Source of the DNA: Pusillimonas caeni
GTDB lineage: Bacteria > Pseudomonadota > Gammaproteobacteria > Burkholderiales > Burkholderiaceae_B
Direction: 5' to 3'
DNA length: 64,000 nt
Assembly (NCBI RefSeq): GCF_003545815.1
Contig: NZ_PDUW01000003.1
Location: 62,001-126,000, forward strand
Position 1 is the stretch's first letter. Each line of letters begins with the position of its first letter. Below are positions 33,442 through 40,771 of the stretch, one piece after another. A program made the position numbers and the translations under genes. Below the pieces are notes generated by a model, which searched no databases, had not been told where the DNA came from, and worked only from the letters and a program-made list of their open reading frames with translations.

Positions 33442-33696
33442 TCACCGTATGTTGTAGTCCGGAGCGACGGCTCCGACGTCGCGTCGGATCGGCGCCAGCT
33501 CACGCCCTGCATCGAAGCCGGCGAAATACGCGTCAGCCTCGACAGTGCCAAGGTTGTACGGGCAAGGGGGGTATTGCGCACCGTCAATTCGTGCTCGCAG
33601 GCAATTCAGGACGCCTAGCTTGTACGCCTCGCTGCGCGGGGAACGACCAGGCTCAAACGCCTTGTCAAATACCGCCTGTGCTGTAAGTTCGCTCAT
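33442..33696 (-). CDS. Small island protein (ribosome-modulation-factor-like pattern)
   Basis: 84 residues. The ending Y-P-P-C-P-Y-N-L-G-T-V-E-A-D-A-Y-F-A-G-F-D-A-G is a pattern seen in small plasmid and island proteins distantly resembling ribosome modulation factor. AGGG lies about eight bases before the ATG. It is in the leftward set, upstream of the antitoxin gene. The function is unknown. Confidence 0.55.
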   Translation of the reverse strand: MSELTAQAVFDKAFEPGRSPRSEAYKLGVLNCLRARIDGAQYPPCPYNLGTVEADAYFAGFDAGRELAPIRRDVGAVAPDYNIR

Positions 33697-33758
33697 GTTC
33701 TTGCCCTGAAAAAGTGCCCCGGGTATTTGAGGCTGGGGCCGGACCCCGGCCGTGGCGA

Positions 33759-33914
33759 TTAATAATCTGGGTCGCGGATGCCAGCCATCACAGCAGCTTG
33801 GTATTGGCTATATCCTTCTTCGCGCAAATCCAGGTACTTGATCGCGTCCTCTTGGTCGCAGCCGTAGTGGTCCATAATGCCCTGAAGTTGTGATTCCATC
33901 CGGAATTGCTCCAT
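33759..33914 (-). CDS. 51-residue island protein of unknown function
   Basis: A short frame, M-E-Q-F-R-M-E-S-Q-L... to ...A-G-I-R-D-P-D-Y, with GAGG a few bases before the ATG and a strongly acidic composition. Its Y-L-D-L-R-E-E-G-Y-S-Q-Y-Q-A-A segment looks like a real amphipathic helix. It has the same orientation and spacing as its neighbours, so it probably belongs to the same operon. I recognise no family. Confidence 0.5.
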   Translation of the reverse strand: MEQFRMESQLQGIMDHYGCDQEDAIKYLDLREEGYSQYQAAVMAGIRDPDY

Positions 33915-34114
33915 GTCATCCTCGCTTCAGTAAGCACCCAACACGGATGCTTGCCAAAGCGGCCTCATCCGAGGCCTTTAAACCTGCCCGCCGAGATACC
34001 GCGACGGGGGCAGGGTGCTTTGATCCCCATAACACCGTGCTGATGCTGGTCCCGGCGATGCCGGCCACCAGACAGTGTTAAAGGTGCGGTACTTCCCCGC
34101 TGCCAGCACCGCGG

Positions 34115-34306
34115 TTACGACGCCACCGCGGGCAAATTAGGTGCCCTCACGGGCATGCAGGCGGCCAGGTATGCCTGGCTCCCCAGCATGACAGCAAGAC
34201 TACTTCCCCTATCCCCAGGGAACATTGCGGTCAACACGGCCTCAGCGGCCTTCTGGATTTCCTCCCTTTTACTTCCAGCCGGGAGGCAATGAATGGGCTG
34301 CCGCAC
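34115..34306 (-). CDS. Possible small protein at the head of the leftward set
   Basis: 63 codons from a GTG at 34306 (R-E-E-I-Q-K-A-A-E-A-V-L-T-A-M-F-P-G is helix-like). There is no good ribosome binding site. It lies just downstream of the palindrome at 34364-34381 and the TTTAAA-rich operator-like repeats, as expected for the first gene of the leftward operon. The 200 bases between it and the 51-residue gene hold nothing I can support. Confidence 0.35.
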   Translation of the reverse strand: MRQPIHCLPAGSKREEIQKAAEAVLTAMFPGDRGSSLAVMLGSQAYLAACMPVRAPNLPAVAS

Positions 34307-34363
34307 CTTGGGCCGTGCAACGGCGGGTGCGGTCTTTATCGCTTCGTTAGATTAAAGAGCGTC

Positions 34364-34381
34364 AAGCAATCTGAATTGCTT
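34364..34381. promoter_or_regulatory. Palindrome upstream of the leftward set
   Basis: AAGCAAT-CTGA-ATTGCTT, a perfect seven-base inverted repeat about 60 bases before the possible first gene of the leftward set; an operator candidate. Confidence 0.4.
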
Positions 34382-34389
34382 AATCGCAA

Positions 34390-34406
34390 GTTTAAACCAA
34401 TGATTT
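34390..34406 (-). promoter_or_regulatory. Operator-like repeat O1
   Basis: Read on the minus strand: AAATCATTGGTTTAAAC. It matches the repeat at 35074-35090 (AAATCAATGGTTTAAAA) at 15 of 17 positions. It lies upstream of the leftward set. Confidence 0.45.
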
Positions 34407-34429
34407 AAAAATAGCAAGCATCGATGAAC

Positions 34430-34443
34430 TAATGTTTTAAAAT
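34430..34443 (+). promoter_or_regulatory. Operator-like repeat O3 (partial)
   Basis: TAATGTTTTAAAAT matches CAATGGTTTAAAAT within the repeat at 35074-35090 at 12 of 14 positions. Confidence 0.35.
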
Positions 34444-34577
34444 GTTGGTAGGATTAAGCAATAAACGCCTTGTTTCGTTACATGTGCTTTGTCAAAAAGG
34501 ATCTTATGACGCAAACGCGAGCTCGTCGCTCCGATCGTTTTGGGTTCTTGTTATGGTGTACCAGGCGAAGATGAGGC

Positions 34578-35048
34578 TTATGCGACTTGCGTGTCGGGGT
34601 CATCACTTTTTCGGGCATTACTTTGAACCCCCAACAAATACGCCGACATGATCAGATCCAACTGATTGATTTGTTCTTGATTAAGACGCAGTACATCTTC
34701 GAATCGGGTGATTCGAAATGGCCAACTATTTGATGAGAGCGATGAAACTTCGCTGGGCAGCGTTTTGGCAAGGAAAGTAATAACCTCTGGAGAAAATCCC
34801 CAATGCTCAGGGCCTACTACGTCGGAAAAATATTCCCACAGTTTCGGCAGCCTTTCCTTGCCAATTGATCCCGTGCGTACCCAGCCGCGAATTGCTTGAG
34901 GCGAAACACCAAACTCGTGGGCGACATCCGTCCTCGACTTGATCTTACCCTTGTCGATTTTTATTTCGATTGCGCGCTCGATAGCGAGTGCGAGGTCTTT
35001 GCCGTATAGCACCGCGCAATCTAACCACCAAAGCTGATCTTGAAGCAA
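34578..35048 (-). CDS. CI-like helix-turn-helix regulator
   Basis: 156 residues as read from TTG 35048; a GTG at 35012 is an alternative start and neither has a strong ribosome binding site. A helix-turn-helix is visible at about 40-60 (S-R-T-D-V-A-H-E-F-G-V-S-P-Q-A-I-R-G-W), the lambda-repressor type. The C-terminal part is unrecognised. It is divergent from a second small regulator gene with only 49 bases between the read starts, like a phage CI/Cro switch. Confidence 0.65.
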   Translation of the reverse strand: MLQDQLWWLDCAVLYGKDLALAIERAIEIKIDKGKIKSRTDVAHEFGVSPQAIRGWVRTGSIGKERLPKLWEYFSDVVGPEHWGFSPEVITFLAKTLPSEVSSLSSNSWPFRITRFEDVLRLNQEQINQLDLIMSAYLLGVQSNARKSDDPDTQVA

Positions 35049-35073
35049 TTGTTCATTTTTTCGCCCAGAAATT

Positions 35074-35090
35074 AAATCAATGGTTTAAAA
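35074..35090 (+). promoter_or_regulatory. Operator-like repeat O2 in the divergent spacer
   Basis: AAATCAATGGTTTAAAA lies between the CI-like and Cro-like genes, seven bases before the ATG of the latter. Near-identical copies lie at 34390-34406 (inverted) and 34430-34443. Confidence 0.5.
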
Positions 35091-35097
35091 TTGCGAA

Positions 35098-35400
35098 ATG
35101 AGAGTCGCTTTTTACCCCATTGTATTGGCCTGCACTATCGCCAAGATTCTGTCAGACCCGGATGGAAAGCAGGGTTTGCGCCAGCAGAAAGGACAGGCCG
35201 CACTCGCCAGCCTTCTTGGCGTCACAGAAACCACGGTCAACCAATGGTACTGGGGTCGTAAGCCTGTATCTATCACCTATTGCGTTCGAATTGAACAACT
35301 AACTCGTCGCATTGTCACTCGCCAGATGCTGCGTTCTAAAGACTGGAAGACGATTTGGCCAGATCTGGAAGCTCCAGACGACGACAGGTCTAACGGCTAA
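35098..35400 (+). CDS. Cro/YdaS-like helix-turn-helix regulator
   Basis: 100 residues. The segment Q-A-A-L-A-S-L-L-G-V-T-E-T-T-V-N-Q-W (about 33-50) is a helix-turn-helix, and the following Y-W-G-R-K-P-V-S-I-T-Y-C-V-R-I-E resembles Cro/YdaS-type proteins. It is the first gene of the rightward set, just before parA, and is probably co-transcribed with the partition genes. Confidence 0.65.
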   Translation: MRVAFYPIVLACTIAKILSDPDGKQGLRQQKGQAALASLLGVTETTVNQWYWGRKPVSITYCVRIEQLTRRIVTRQMLRSKDWKTIWPDLEAPDDDRSNG

Positions 35401-35419
35401 CTACATGAGGGGAGAGGCC

Positions 35420-36184
35420 TTGAAAACACTCGTAGTTGCACAAGGAAAAGGCGGCGTCGGCAAGACGGCTTGCGCTGCACACATTGCTTTTTTCGCCCGG
35501 GATGCGGGCTTGCGGGTGCTGATTGTCGATTTGGATACGGGCAACTTGTCTAAGACATTGGCCGATTCAGCCATTGGAATCGCCTCCAGCGAGTTGTTTA
35601 GCGAGGGGCCCCCGGCCAGTTTAGCTGCTAAACCGGCCGGGCAAGGCGGTGGGGCGTTGGAGCTCATCAGCGCCGATGCGCTGCTGGCAAACCTCGTTTA
35701 CTTGTCCCTGGAGGCCGCACTGTCGCGGTTCGTGGCAAACCTTGAGGCGTTAAGCCCGGGCTACGATCTGTGCGTCATCGACACGGCACCGGGCCTGGGC
35801 ATTGCACTGGCGGCGGCTTTGCATGCGGCCGACGCCGTGATCTCGCCTGTCGAGATGGAGGACTATTCCATCGAGGGTATCAAGTTCATGATGCGCACGA
35901 TCTTGAATGCGCGTAGCCGCAATCCAAAGCTATCGTTCCTGGGCATCCTGCCCAGCCGCGTCGATCGACGAAATCCGCGCCAGGTCGGCCATCTCGCACA
36001 GGTTCAGCATGCCCATGAGGCGTTACTGGTGCCGTTCGTCATTGGGCTGCGCTCGAGCGTGGCAGAAGCATTAGCTCAAGGTGTGCCGGTGTGGACGTTG
36101 CGCAAGACGTCGGCACGCGCCGCCGGCGCCGAGATGCGTGCGTTGGGCAGTTATGTCGTTACCAAGATGGGAGTTGCACAATGA
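35420..36184 (+). CDS. parA: ParA/IncC-type partition ATPase
   Basis: 254 residues from TTG 35420; GGGGAG ends five bases upstream, and the result M-K-T-L-V-V-A-Q-G-K-G-G-V-G-K-T has the deviant Walker A motif at 9-17 in the usual place. ATG 35405 is an alternative. Later motifs are V-D-L-D-T-G-N and V-I-D-T-A-P-G-L. ParA proteins position DNA with a ParB partner; here that is the overlapping KorB-like gene, giving the IncC-KorB pair of IncP-1 plasmids. A KorB-type operator (TTTAGCTGCTAAA, 35620-35632) lies inside the gene, read as S-L-A-A-K-P. Confidence 0.9.
   Translation: MKTLVVAQGKGGVGKTACAAHIAFFARDAGLRVLIVDLDTGNLSKTLADSAIGIASSELFSEGPPASLAAKPAGQGGGALELISADALLANLVYLSLEAALSRFVANLEALSPGYDLCVIDTAPGLGIALAAALHAADAVISPVEMEDYSIEGIKFMMRTILNARSRNPKLSFLGILPSRVDRRNPRQVGHLAQVQHAHEALLVPFVIGLRSSVAEALAQGVPVWTLRKTSARAAGAEMRALGSYVVTKMGVAQ
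35620..35632. promoter_or_regulatory. KorB-type operator variant (copy 2)
   Basis: TTTAGCTGCTAAA within parA, one central base off the S-centred consensus, and flanked by further inverted GGCC-rich sequence. Confidence 0.6.
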
Positions 36185-37095
36185 CCAATCCGAAAAATTT
36201 AGCTGCTAAACATTCCGCCGGCCTGGACTTGGCCGGTCTGGGAGATCTGGCCTCCATGCTGGATGCGCCGGTCGGTAGCGCTGGTCAGCCGCAGATGTTT
36301 GATGTGGCCAAGATTCGCGAAGATCCCAATAATGTGCGCTCGGAAGACAATCCAGGCTTCGGCCAATTGTCGATGGAGGAGTTGACTGAAAGCGTGAAGG
36401 ATCGAGGCATTAAGTCTCCACTGTCTTTGAGGTCCGACCCGGATCGACCTGGCTCCTACATCATCAATTATGGGCATCGACGTTTTCGGGCGGCCAAGGG
36501 AGCCGGAAAGGACCAGGTGCCCGGTTTTATTGACGAGAACTTTACTAGCTTTGATCAAGTTAAAGAGAACCTGGACCACGAACGTCTGACTGCTCGTGAG
36601 TTGGCAAAGTATATCGGGGCGCGATTGGCCGAAGGGATGAGCCAGGCCGAGATCGCAGCAAAACTTCATCGCTCCAAAGCCTTCATTTCGCAACACGTGG
36701 CGCTACTGAACTTGCCCGATCCTGTGGCTGAAGCATTCGACGCCGGCCACGTTCAGGATTTGACGGTTGCAAATGAGCTGGCGCGTGCTCATAAAGAGAA
36801 CCCTGAAATTGTTGAGCGATTGTTGGCTGCGCAAGAGGATTTAGCGGCTAAACCTGTGACGCGTGCCGATGCCAAAGCCCTTCGTAAACCGGCCAAGAAG
36901 GCGACACCTAAGGCTAAAGAGCGAAGCGGCGACATGCGACGTATGGAGTTGGCCCTGTCTGATCGTTTGGCTACATCAGTGCAAATCGTACCCGGTCGCC
37001 GCGGCGGTCATGTACAGCTGATGATCGACGCGCATAACTGGGATCACTTCAATGATTTGCTCAAGCGGCTGGGTATGGGTGAACTCGTGGAATGA
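36181..37095 (+). CDS. korB: KorB-like ParB partition protein / global repressor
   Basis: 304 residues from ATG 36181, overlapping the parA stop by four bases (ATGA). Visible features: the ParB box G-H-R-R-F-R-A-A-K at 98-106 (the CTP-binding region of ParB proteins), a helix-turn-helix at about 152-177 (M-S-Q-A-E-I-A-A-K-L-H-R-S-K-A-F-I-S-Q-H-V) very like KorB, a Lys/Pro-rich linker, and a C-terminal dimer domain. On IncP-1 plasmids KorB binds TTTAGCSGCTAAA to repress promoters and segregate DNA. Six such sites or near sites lie on this island, two inside korB itself. Confidence 0.9.
   Translation: MTNPKNLAAKHSAGLDLAGLGDLASMLDAPVGSAGQPQMFDVAKIREDPNNVRSEDNPGFGQLSMEELTESVKDRGIKSPLSLRSDPDRPGSYIINYGHRRFRAAKGAGKDQVPGFIDENFTSFDQVKENLDHERLTARELAKYIGARLAEGMSQAEIAAKLHRSKAFISQHVALLNLPDPVAEAFDAGHVQDLTVANELARAHKENPEIVERLLAAQEDLAAKPVTRADAKALRKPAKKATPKAKERSGDMRRMELALSDRLATSVQIVPGRRGGHVQLMIDAHNWDHFNDLLKRLGMGELVE
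36198..36210. promoter_or_regulatory. KorB-type operator variant (copy 3)
   Basis: TTTAGCTGCTAAA at codons 6-10 of korB (read as N-L-A-A-K-H). Confidence 0.6.
36840..36852. promoter_or_regulatory. KorB-type operator OB (copy 4)
   Basis: TTTAGCGGCTAAA inside korB (read as D-L-A-A-K-P); a perfect match to the consensus. Confidence 0.7.
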
Positions 37096-37272
37096 GCATT
37101 CTGCATGCGAAACCTTCCGTTGTCGCCCAGAGAGAAAGTCTCAATGGAATGGGGACTGACCACACAATCCGAAGCTGCTAAGAGTGCAGACAGGGCAAAA
37201 CGATCAAAGTTACAACAAGAGAGAGGAACGTCATGATGAACGGACAGAAGCCACTGTATAAGGAGTGGGGCA

Positions 37273-37539
37273 TTGAATAGGGTCATATTGCACGCCGCCC
37301 TGGGCGGAGCGACACTCGGTTCTAGTGTGTCGTTCCTCATAACCATAGCGGCAGGGATGTCCTCGAGTCCCGGTATCGGGATAATTCTCTTTTTCCTAGG
37401 GGCCACAACGGGGCTCTTCAATTTATGGCTGGCGTATAAGCTCGAGAAAGTGCGAAGAGTAGTCCTGAAAGAGTGTTGGCTTCAGTCACGGCCACGTAGA
37501 TTGGAACGTAGGTTACGCAGAACCGAACATTGTGACTAA
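37273..37539 (+). CDS. Small two-span membrane protein, unknown function
   Basis: 88 residues from TTG 37273, with AAGGAG about seven bases upstream. Two hydrophobic segments are visible (A-A-L-G-G-A-T-L-G-S-S-V-S-F-L-I and I-G-I-I-L-F-F-L-G-A-T-T-G-L-F) followed by a very basic tail. A 15-codon frame at 37233-37280, with its own AGAGAGG, overlaps the start and may couple translation. The 177 bases between korB and this gene are otherwise empty. Confidence 0.5.
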   Translation: MNRVILHAALGGATLGSSVSFLITIAAGMSSSPGIGIILFFLGATTGLFNLWLAYKLEKVRRVVLKECWLQSRPRRLERRLRRTEHCD

Positions 37540-37548
37540 GGATGAACG

Positions 37549-38007
37549 ATGGGAATACCCTGGCTTACATTAGCCAGCATCTTGCTGGTTACCGCATTGA
37601 TACTGTTGTCCTGGGTGGATATTCGAACCGGGCTCCTGCCTGATTCGTTGACGCTGCCATTGGGCTGGTTGGGTCTGATCGTCAATTTGGATGGGATGCT
37701 CACGCCGTTACGAGAGGCAGTGTTGGGCGCCGTATTCGGATATCTAATTCTTTGGTCCGCAAATCTAACCTATCGACGCATCAAGGGAATTGATGGCATG
37801 GGCTATGGTGACTTCAAGCTGATCGCCGCGCTCGGCGCTTGGTTTGGTATCGCCATGCTGCCTTGGATCATCATCGGGGCGTGCATTGCCGGATGCGGCA
37901 TGGTTGCAGCCCATCGTGCGGCCGGCCGCGCACCTGGGCCGATGCCTTTCGGCCCGTGTATATCAGTCGCAGGTATCACCGCTTTGGCATTCGTGTTTAG
38001 CCGCTAA
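37549..38007 (+). CDS. A24-type prepilin peptidase (catalytic core only)
   Basis: 152 residues, about six hydrophobic segments. The two catalytic aspartates are visible: one in L-S-W-V-D-I-R-T-G-L-L-P-D (residue ~24) and one in the G-x-G-D motif G-M-G-Y-G-D-F-K-L. The N-terminal methylation domain of full PilD is absent, as in TadV/CpaA and conjugative-pilus peptidases. No prepilin is visible in the window. The stop TAA lies inside a KorB-type operator. Confidence 0.85.
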   Translation: MGIPWLTLASILLVTALILLSWVDIRTGLLPDSLTLPLGWLGLIVNLDGMLTPLREAVLGAVFGYLILWSANLTYRRIKGIDGMGYGDFKLIAALGAWFGIAMLPWIIIGACIAGCGMVAAHRAAGRAPGPMPFGPCISVAGITALAFVFSR

Positions 38008-38008
38008 A
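37996..38008. promoter_or_regulatory. KorB-type operator OB (copy 5)
   Basis: TTTAGCCGCTAAA spans the last codons and stop of the prepilin-peptidase gene, about 20 bases before the next gene. Confidence 0.75.
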
Positions 38009-38026
38009 CGCAGCAAGGATAGGTCC

Positions 38027-38764
38027 ATGATTAACTGGTTGAACAGATTCATCGTGCTTGGAATGATAAGCGGGATGGTGGCCATCGGGCTGATGCTGGC
38101 GGGTATGCATCGGCCCGTACCTTCTCTGCTGATCATCATGTGCTTGTGCCTCATTGTCGCGGTCTGGATGCGTAGTCGACTTTACCGACCTCTACATCGA
38201 TATAAGGGGGTCGTGATCCGATACATCCAGGAGGCTCCTGAGGTATGGTCCAGCCATATATGTGGACGAGAAGTGCGGATGATCGGGAAAGCTCTTGGTC
38301 GATGGATATTGGTCGTTCTGCATCGGCTTATGCCCTGCATATCCATGGCAAATCCTTCCCAGCCCCTTCGGCTTTTCGAAGAGAGCGACTGTAGGCGGAC
38401 AATCAATGCGCTGTCGTTTTCGGCGTTCGAACGGATGCTGGACGAACTGGAGCAGCGTTGTGGTGCCGTTATCATCAGCGCAAGCGCCTTGAACTTCGAA
38501 GACCGCCAGCCTGGTCGACTGCAAGAGCGCATTGAGGCGGTTCAGCTGAGGCCTGTCTGGACGTACCAAGAGATTTTCCGCACTCTTCATCGAAGTGACA
38601 CGGTATTTGGACGCCGGATCTTCGGGTGGCCCATCCGAAGCGGGGAAAATCATAGAGCGATCGTACCTGGCATTGTGGTGTGGCGCTCATCAGATTCTCG
38701 GCCGGACTTTGTCGCCTTCGATTTAACTGAAGCCGACAAGCGGACCAGTACACACTCCGCATGA
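38027..38764 (+). CDS. Membrane-anchored protein of unknown function
   Basis: 245 residues from ATG 38027 (CAAGGAT and AGG upstream). Two N-terminal hydrophobic segments (F-I-V-L-G-M-I-S-G-M-V-A-I-G and L-L-I-I-M-C-L-C-L-I-V-A-V-W) are followed by a soluble part without motifs known to me. An island-typical position after the peptidase; likely cytoplasmic domain on a membrane hairpin. Confidence 0.55.
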   Translation: MINWLNRFIVLGMISGMVAIGLMLAGMHRPVPSLLIIMCLCLIVAVWMRSRLYRPLHRYKGVVIRYIQEAPEVWSSHICGREVRMIGKALGRWILVVLHRLMPCISMANPSQPLRLFEESDCRRTINALSFSAFERMLDELEQRCGAVIISASALNFEDRQPGRLQERIEAVQLRPVWTYQEIFRTLHRSDTVFGRRIFGWPIRSGENHRAIVPGIVVWRSSDSRPDFVAFDLTEADKRTSTHSA

Positions 38765-38802
38765 TCTCTTGGTTGAGTTGGACGGGCTCGCTGTTCGAGT
38801 CA

Positions 38803-38948
38803 GTGTGCCACACCGTTCTCGGATTCAAGGGCTGCGCGCCGGCGTTGCCCGCGCTTGCGGCGTCGCCGGCTTCGGCCCCTGGAATCCTGCGCTGCGCCGT
38901 ATCTCTGGCGGCAGCGGGCAATCCCGCCCGTTGCTTCAGGAGAGACAG
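38803..38948 (+). ncRNA. radC-type leader RNA, copy 1
   Basis: Leader of the truncated radC. It shares with the other three copies the order TTCTCGGATTCAAGGGC, GCGCTTGCGGC, a CCCTTGAG-like return strand, CCTGCGCTGC and a GGGC-AATCCC-GCCC hairpin before the ribosome binding site. Here the CAAGGG/CCCTTG pairing has decayed to CCCCTGG. Confidence 0.6.
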
Positions 38949-39101
38949 ATGCAGTACTCGCTATTCGAACGTTCATACAACTGGCCCGTTGGAACCTTGC
39001 TTGTCCAAAGCGCCGCCGGCCTGGAGCTCGCCAGTGCCGACCTGGTGCTGGCCGAGGCGCGCCGGCTTGCAGACTCCATCCCAAAGGGCCCCCTCTTGGA
39101 A
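38803..39101 (+). repeat. Left copy of the duplicated radC leader and 5' end
   Basis: Closely matches 56574-56862 (leader plus the first ~50 codons). The two copies are in direct orientation and bound the metal-resistance cargo. Confidence 0.75.
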
Positions 39102-39116
39102 GTGTTAGCGCAGTGA
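38949..39116 (+). pseudogene. radC: Truncated radC-like gene
   Basis: 55 codons that match the N-terminus of the intact radC-like gene at 56710 (M-Q-Y-S-L-F-E-R-S, W-P-V-G-T-L-L-V-Q, A-D-S-I-P-K-G-P-L-L) and then diverge to E-V-L-A-Q-stop. The JAMM metalloprotease-like domain is missing. AGGAG precedes the start, so a short peptide could still be made. Confidence 0.8.
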
Positions 39117-39172
39117 CAAGCTGTTTGTCTCAGGGGCTATCCTTGGCAAAATTGAAATCTAACCCCTAATAA

Positions 39173-39189
39173 ACCGATTGACGATCGGT
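39173..39189. promoter_or_regulatory. Operator candidate of the BlaI-type repressor (site 1)
   Basis: ACCGATTGACGATCGGT, inverted repeat with ACCGAT/ATCGGT arms, 36 bases before the repressor start. A matching site lies before the efflux genes at 40671. Confidence 0.6.
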
Positions 39190-39224
39190 TTTTGTAGTGG
39201 TACTTTAACGCCTCAGTAATTCAT

Positions 39225-39638
39225 TTGGAATCCAGCAAGTTGACTAACGCTGATGTGCCGCCGTTGGGCGACCTAGAGATTGCCGCGCTTGAAGATATCT
39301 GGCGTTTTGGTACATCCGACGCCAAAACGGTTTATTCGCGTGTAGGACGATCACGCGCGATTACGCTCAATACAGTGCAGTCTGCGCTGGAGCGTCTGTT
39401 TCGCAAGCAGATTCTGCATCGCGAGAAGGTTAGCCATGCATATGAGTATTCGGCCAAGCTTACCCGCCAAGAATTGATTGGCCAGTTGGTTGAGTCCACA
39501 GTGCGTCGAGTGGCGGGTCCCCAGTCGGATGTGCTGATATCGGCTTTCGCCGATCTGGCTGCACGCGCGGATGATGACCAGCTTACGCGACTCGAGGAAA
39601 TGATTGCACGGCGCCGCACCGAATTGGACGAATCGTGA
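39225..39638 (+). CDS. BlaI/MecI/CopY-family transcriptional repressor
   Basis: 137 residues from TTG 39225. The winged helix is visible: L-G-D-L-E-I-A-A-L-E-D-I-W, then T-L-N-T-V-Q-S-A-L-E-R-L-F-R-K (recognition helix) and L-H-R-E-K-V-S-H-A-Y-E-Y. It overlaps or abuts an M56 protease gene, the BlaI-BlaR1 layout, but the downstream genes are metal efflux rather than beta-lactamase. A GTG ten codons later is a possible start. Likely binds the paired inverted repeats at 39173 and 40671. Confidence 0.85.
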   Translation: MESSKLTNADVPPLGDLEIAALEDIWRFGTSDAKTVYSRVGRSRAITLNTVQSALERLFRKQILHREKVSHAYEYSAKLTRQELIGQLVESTVRRVAGPQSDVLISAFADLAARADDDQLTRLEEMIARRRTELDES

Positions 39639-40633
39639 TGGCGAGTCAGTGGCCGATACTTCAATTTGCATTGCTGTCGGGATTCGTCCTGGCATTTACG
39701 CTCGCCCTCTTGAATGCCGTCTTTGAGCGTCCTTTGCGCTGGTTGCGCAGGGGTAGAACACCCGTTCAGCGAGCTCGAATAGTCTGGTGGATGCTGATAA
39801 CACCTGCATTGGCCGGGATTGCCTATGCGACCCTGACCATAGCGTTGCCATCGGTGCTTGGCGGCTCGGATCAATTAGCTGCGGTATGCAGTCGGCACGC
39901 GAGCTCTTTGTGGCACTTATGCGTATGGCATCCCAGTGAGAACGGGCAAAGCCTGTGGCTGTGGGGAGTGCTGGCATTGGTGGCTGGGTATGGCACTTGG
40001 TTGGCGTCGCGGGCGGTGTTGGGCCTTTGGCGTGCACGCCGTACCCTTGCCGCGATGTTGCATTTGAGCTGGAAACCCGGATACCCAGACAAACTGCATG
40101 TGCTTGATGCTGATCAGCCCGTGGCGCTGGCATACGGCTTTAGACATGGCAGCATCCTGATTTCGTCCTCATTGACACAGGCGCTCAACCCAACGCAGCT
40201 ACGCGTCGTACTGGCACACGAACAGGCCCATATTGCTCATCGAGACGTCTTGTACCGCTTGATTTCAGTGATACTGTCCAGCATTCAGTTACCAAGCACT
40301 CGCCGCCGATTATTGCGTGATCTAGAACTTGCCCTAGAGCAACGCTGTGACTTTGCTGCGGCCGATGCGGTGGGCTGCCCGATTACCGTGGCCGAAACCA
40401 TTGTCGCCGTAGAGAAGATATTTCGAAACCATGCTCGTGAACGCGGCTCATTGTCGATGGCTTTCTACTCTGACTTTCTTGCCGAGCGCGTCGAGGCATT
40501 GCTTTCGCCCGAACGCAAGTCGGTGTCTCACTTAGGGGTATCCCTTGGATTTGGAGTATTGGCGTTTTGTAGCCTTTCAACTGGCTGGCTGCACGCGTTG
40601 ACCGAATCACTCATTGCTTTGTTAACCAAGTAG
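39638..40633 (+). CDS. M56-family (BlaR1-like) membrane metalloprotease
   Basis: 331 residues from ATG 39638 (GTG 39635 is an alternative), overlapping the repressor stop by one base. It has several N-terminal membrane segments, the zinc motif H-E-Q-A-H in V-V-L-A-H-E-Q-A-H-I-A-H-R-D, and a distant Glu in E-L-A-L-E-Q-R-C-D. No penicillin-binding sensor domain follows, so the signal is probably not a beta-lactam. It likely inactivates the adjacent repressor when the efflux genes are needed. Confidence 0.82.
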   Translation: MASQWPILQFALLSGFVLAFTLALLNAVFERPLRWLRRGRTPVQRARIVWWMLITPALAGIAYATLTIALPSVLGGSDQLAAVCSRHASSLWHLCVWHPSENGQSLWLWGVLALVAGYGTWLASRAVLGLWRARRTLAAMLHLSWKPGYPDKLHVLDADQPVALAYGFRHGSILISSSLTQALNPTQLRVVLAHEQAHIAHRDVLYRLISVILSSIQLPSTRRRLLRDLELALEQRCDFAAADAVGCPITVAETIVAVEKIFRNHARERGSLSMAFYSDFLAERVEALLSPERKSVSHLGVSLGFGVLAFCSLSTGWLHALTESLIALLTK

Positions 40634-40670
40634 GCGTATGTCGGTATTCGCGGGTTCTTACAGCGAAAAA

Positions 40671-40687
40671 ACCGACTGCAAATCGGT
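40671..40687. promoter_or_regulatory. Operator candidate of the BlaI-type repressor (site 2)
   Basis: ACCGACTGCAAATCGGT, same length and arms as the site at 39173 (12 of 17 identical). Located between the protease gene and the efflux outer-membrane gene; being followed by TTTTTTT it could also act as a terminator. Confidence 0.55.
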
Positions 40688-40771
40688 TTTTTTGATGTTT
40701 CCACCAAGCGTGGAAGCACTGTCGGCGGACGAATTTGTTTGTTCACCCATTGTATTGGGGCGAGGATTTTC

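Noticed and set aside
34505-34573. A 22-codon plus-strand frame with AAGGATCTT before its ATG
   Set aside because: The site looks good, but the peptide is Arg-rich, very short and has no context or conservation evidence.
40671-40694. Plain intrinsic terminator after the M56 protease gene
   Set aside because: It could terminate, but the matching inverted repeat before the repressor gene makes an operator the better primary reading.
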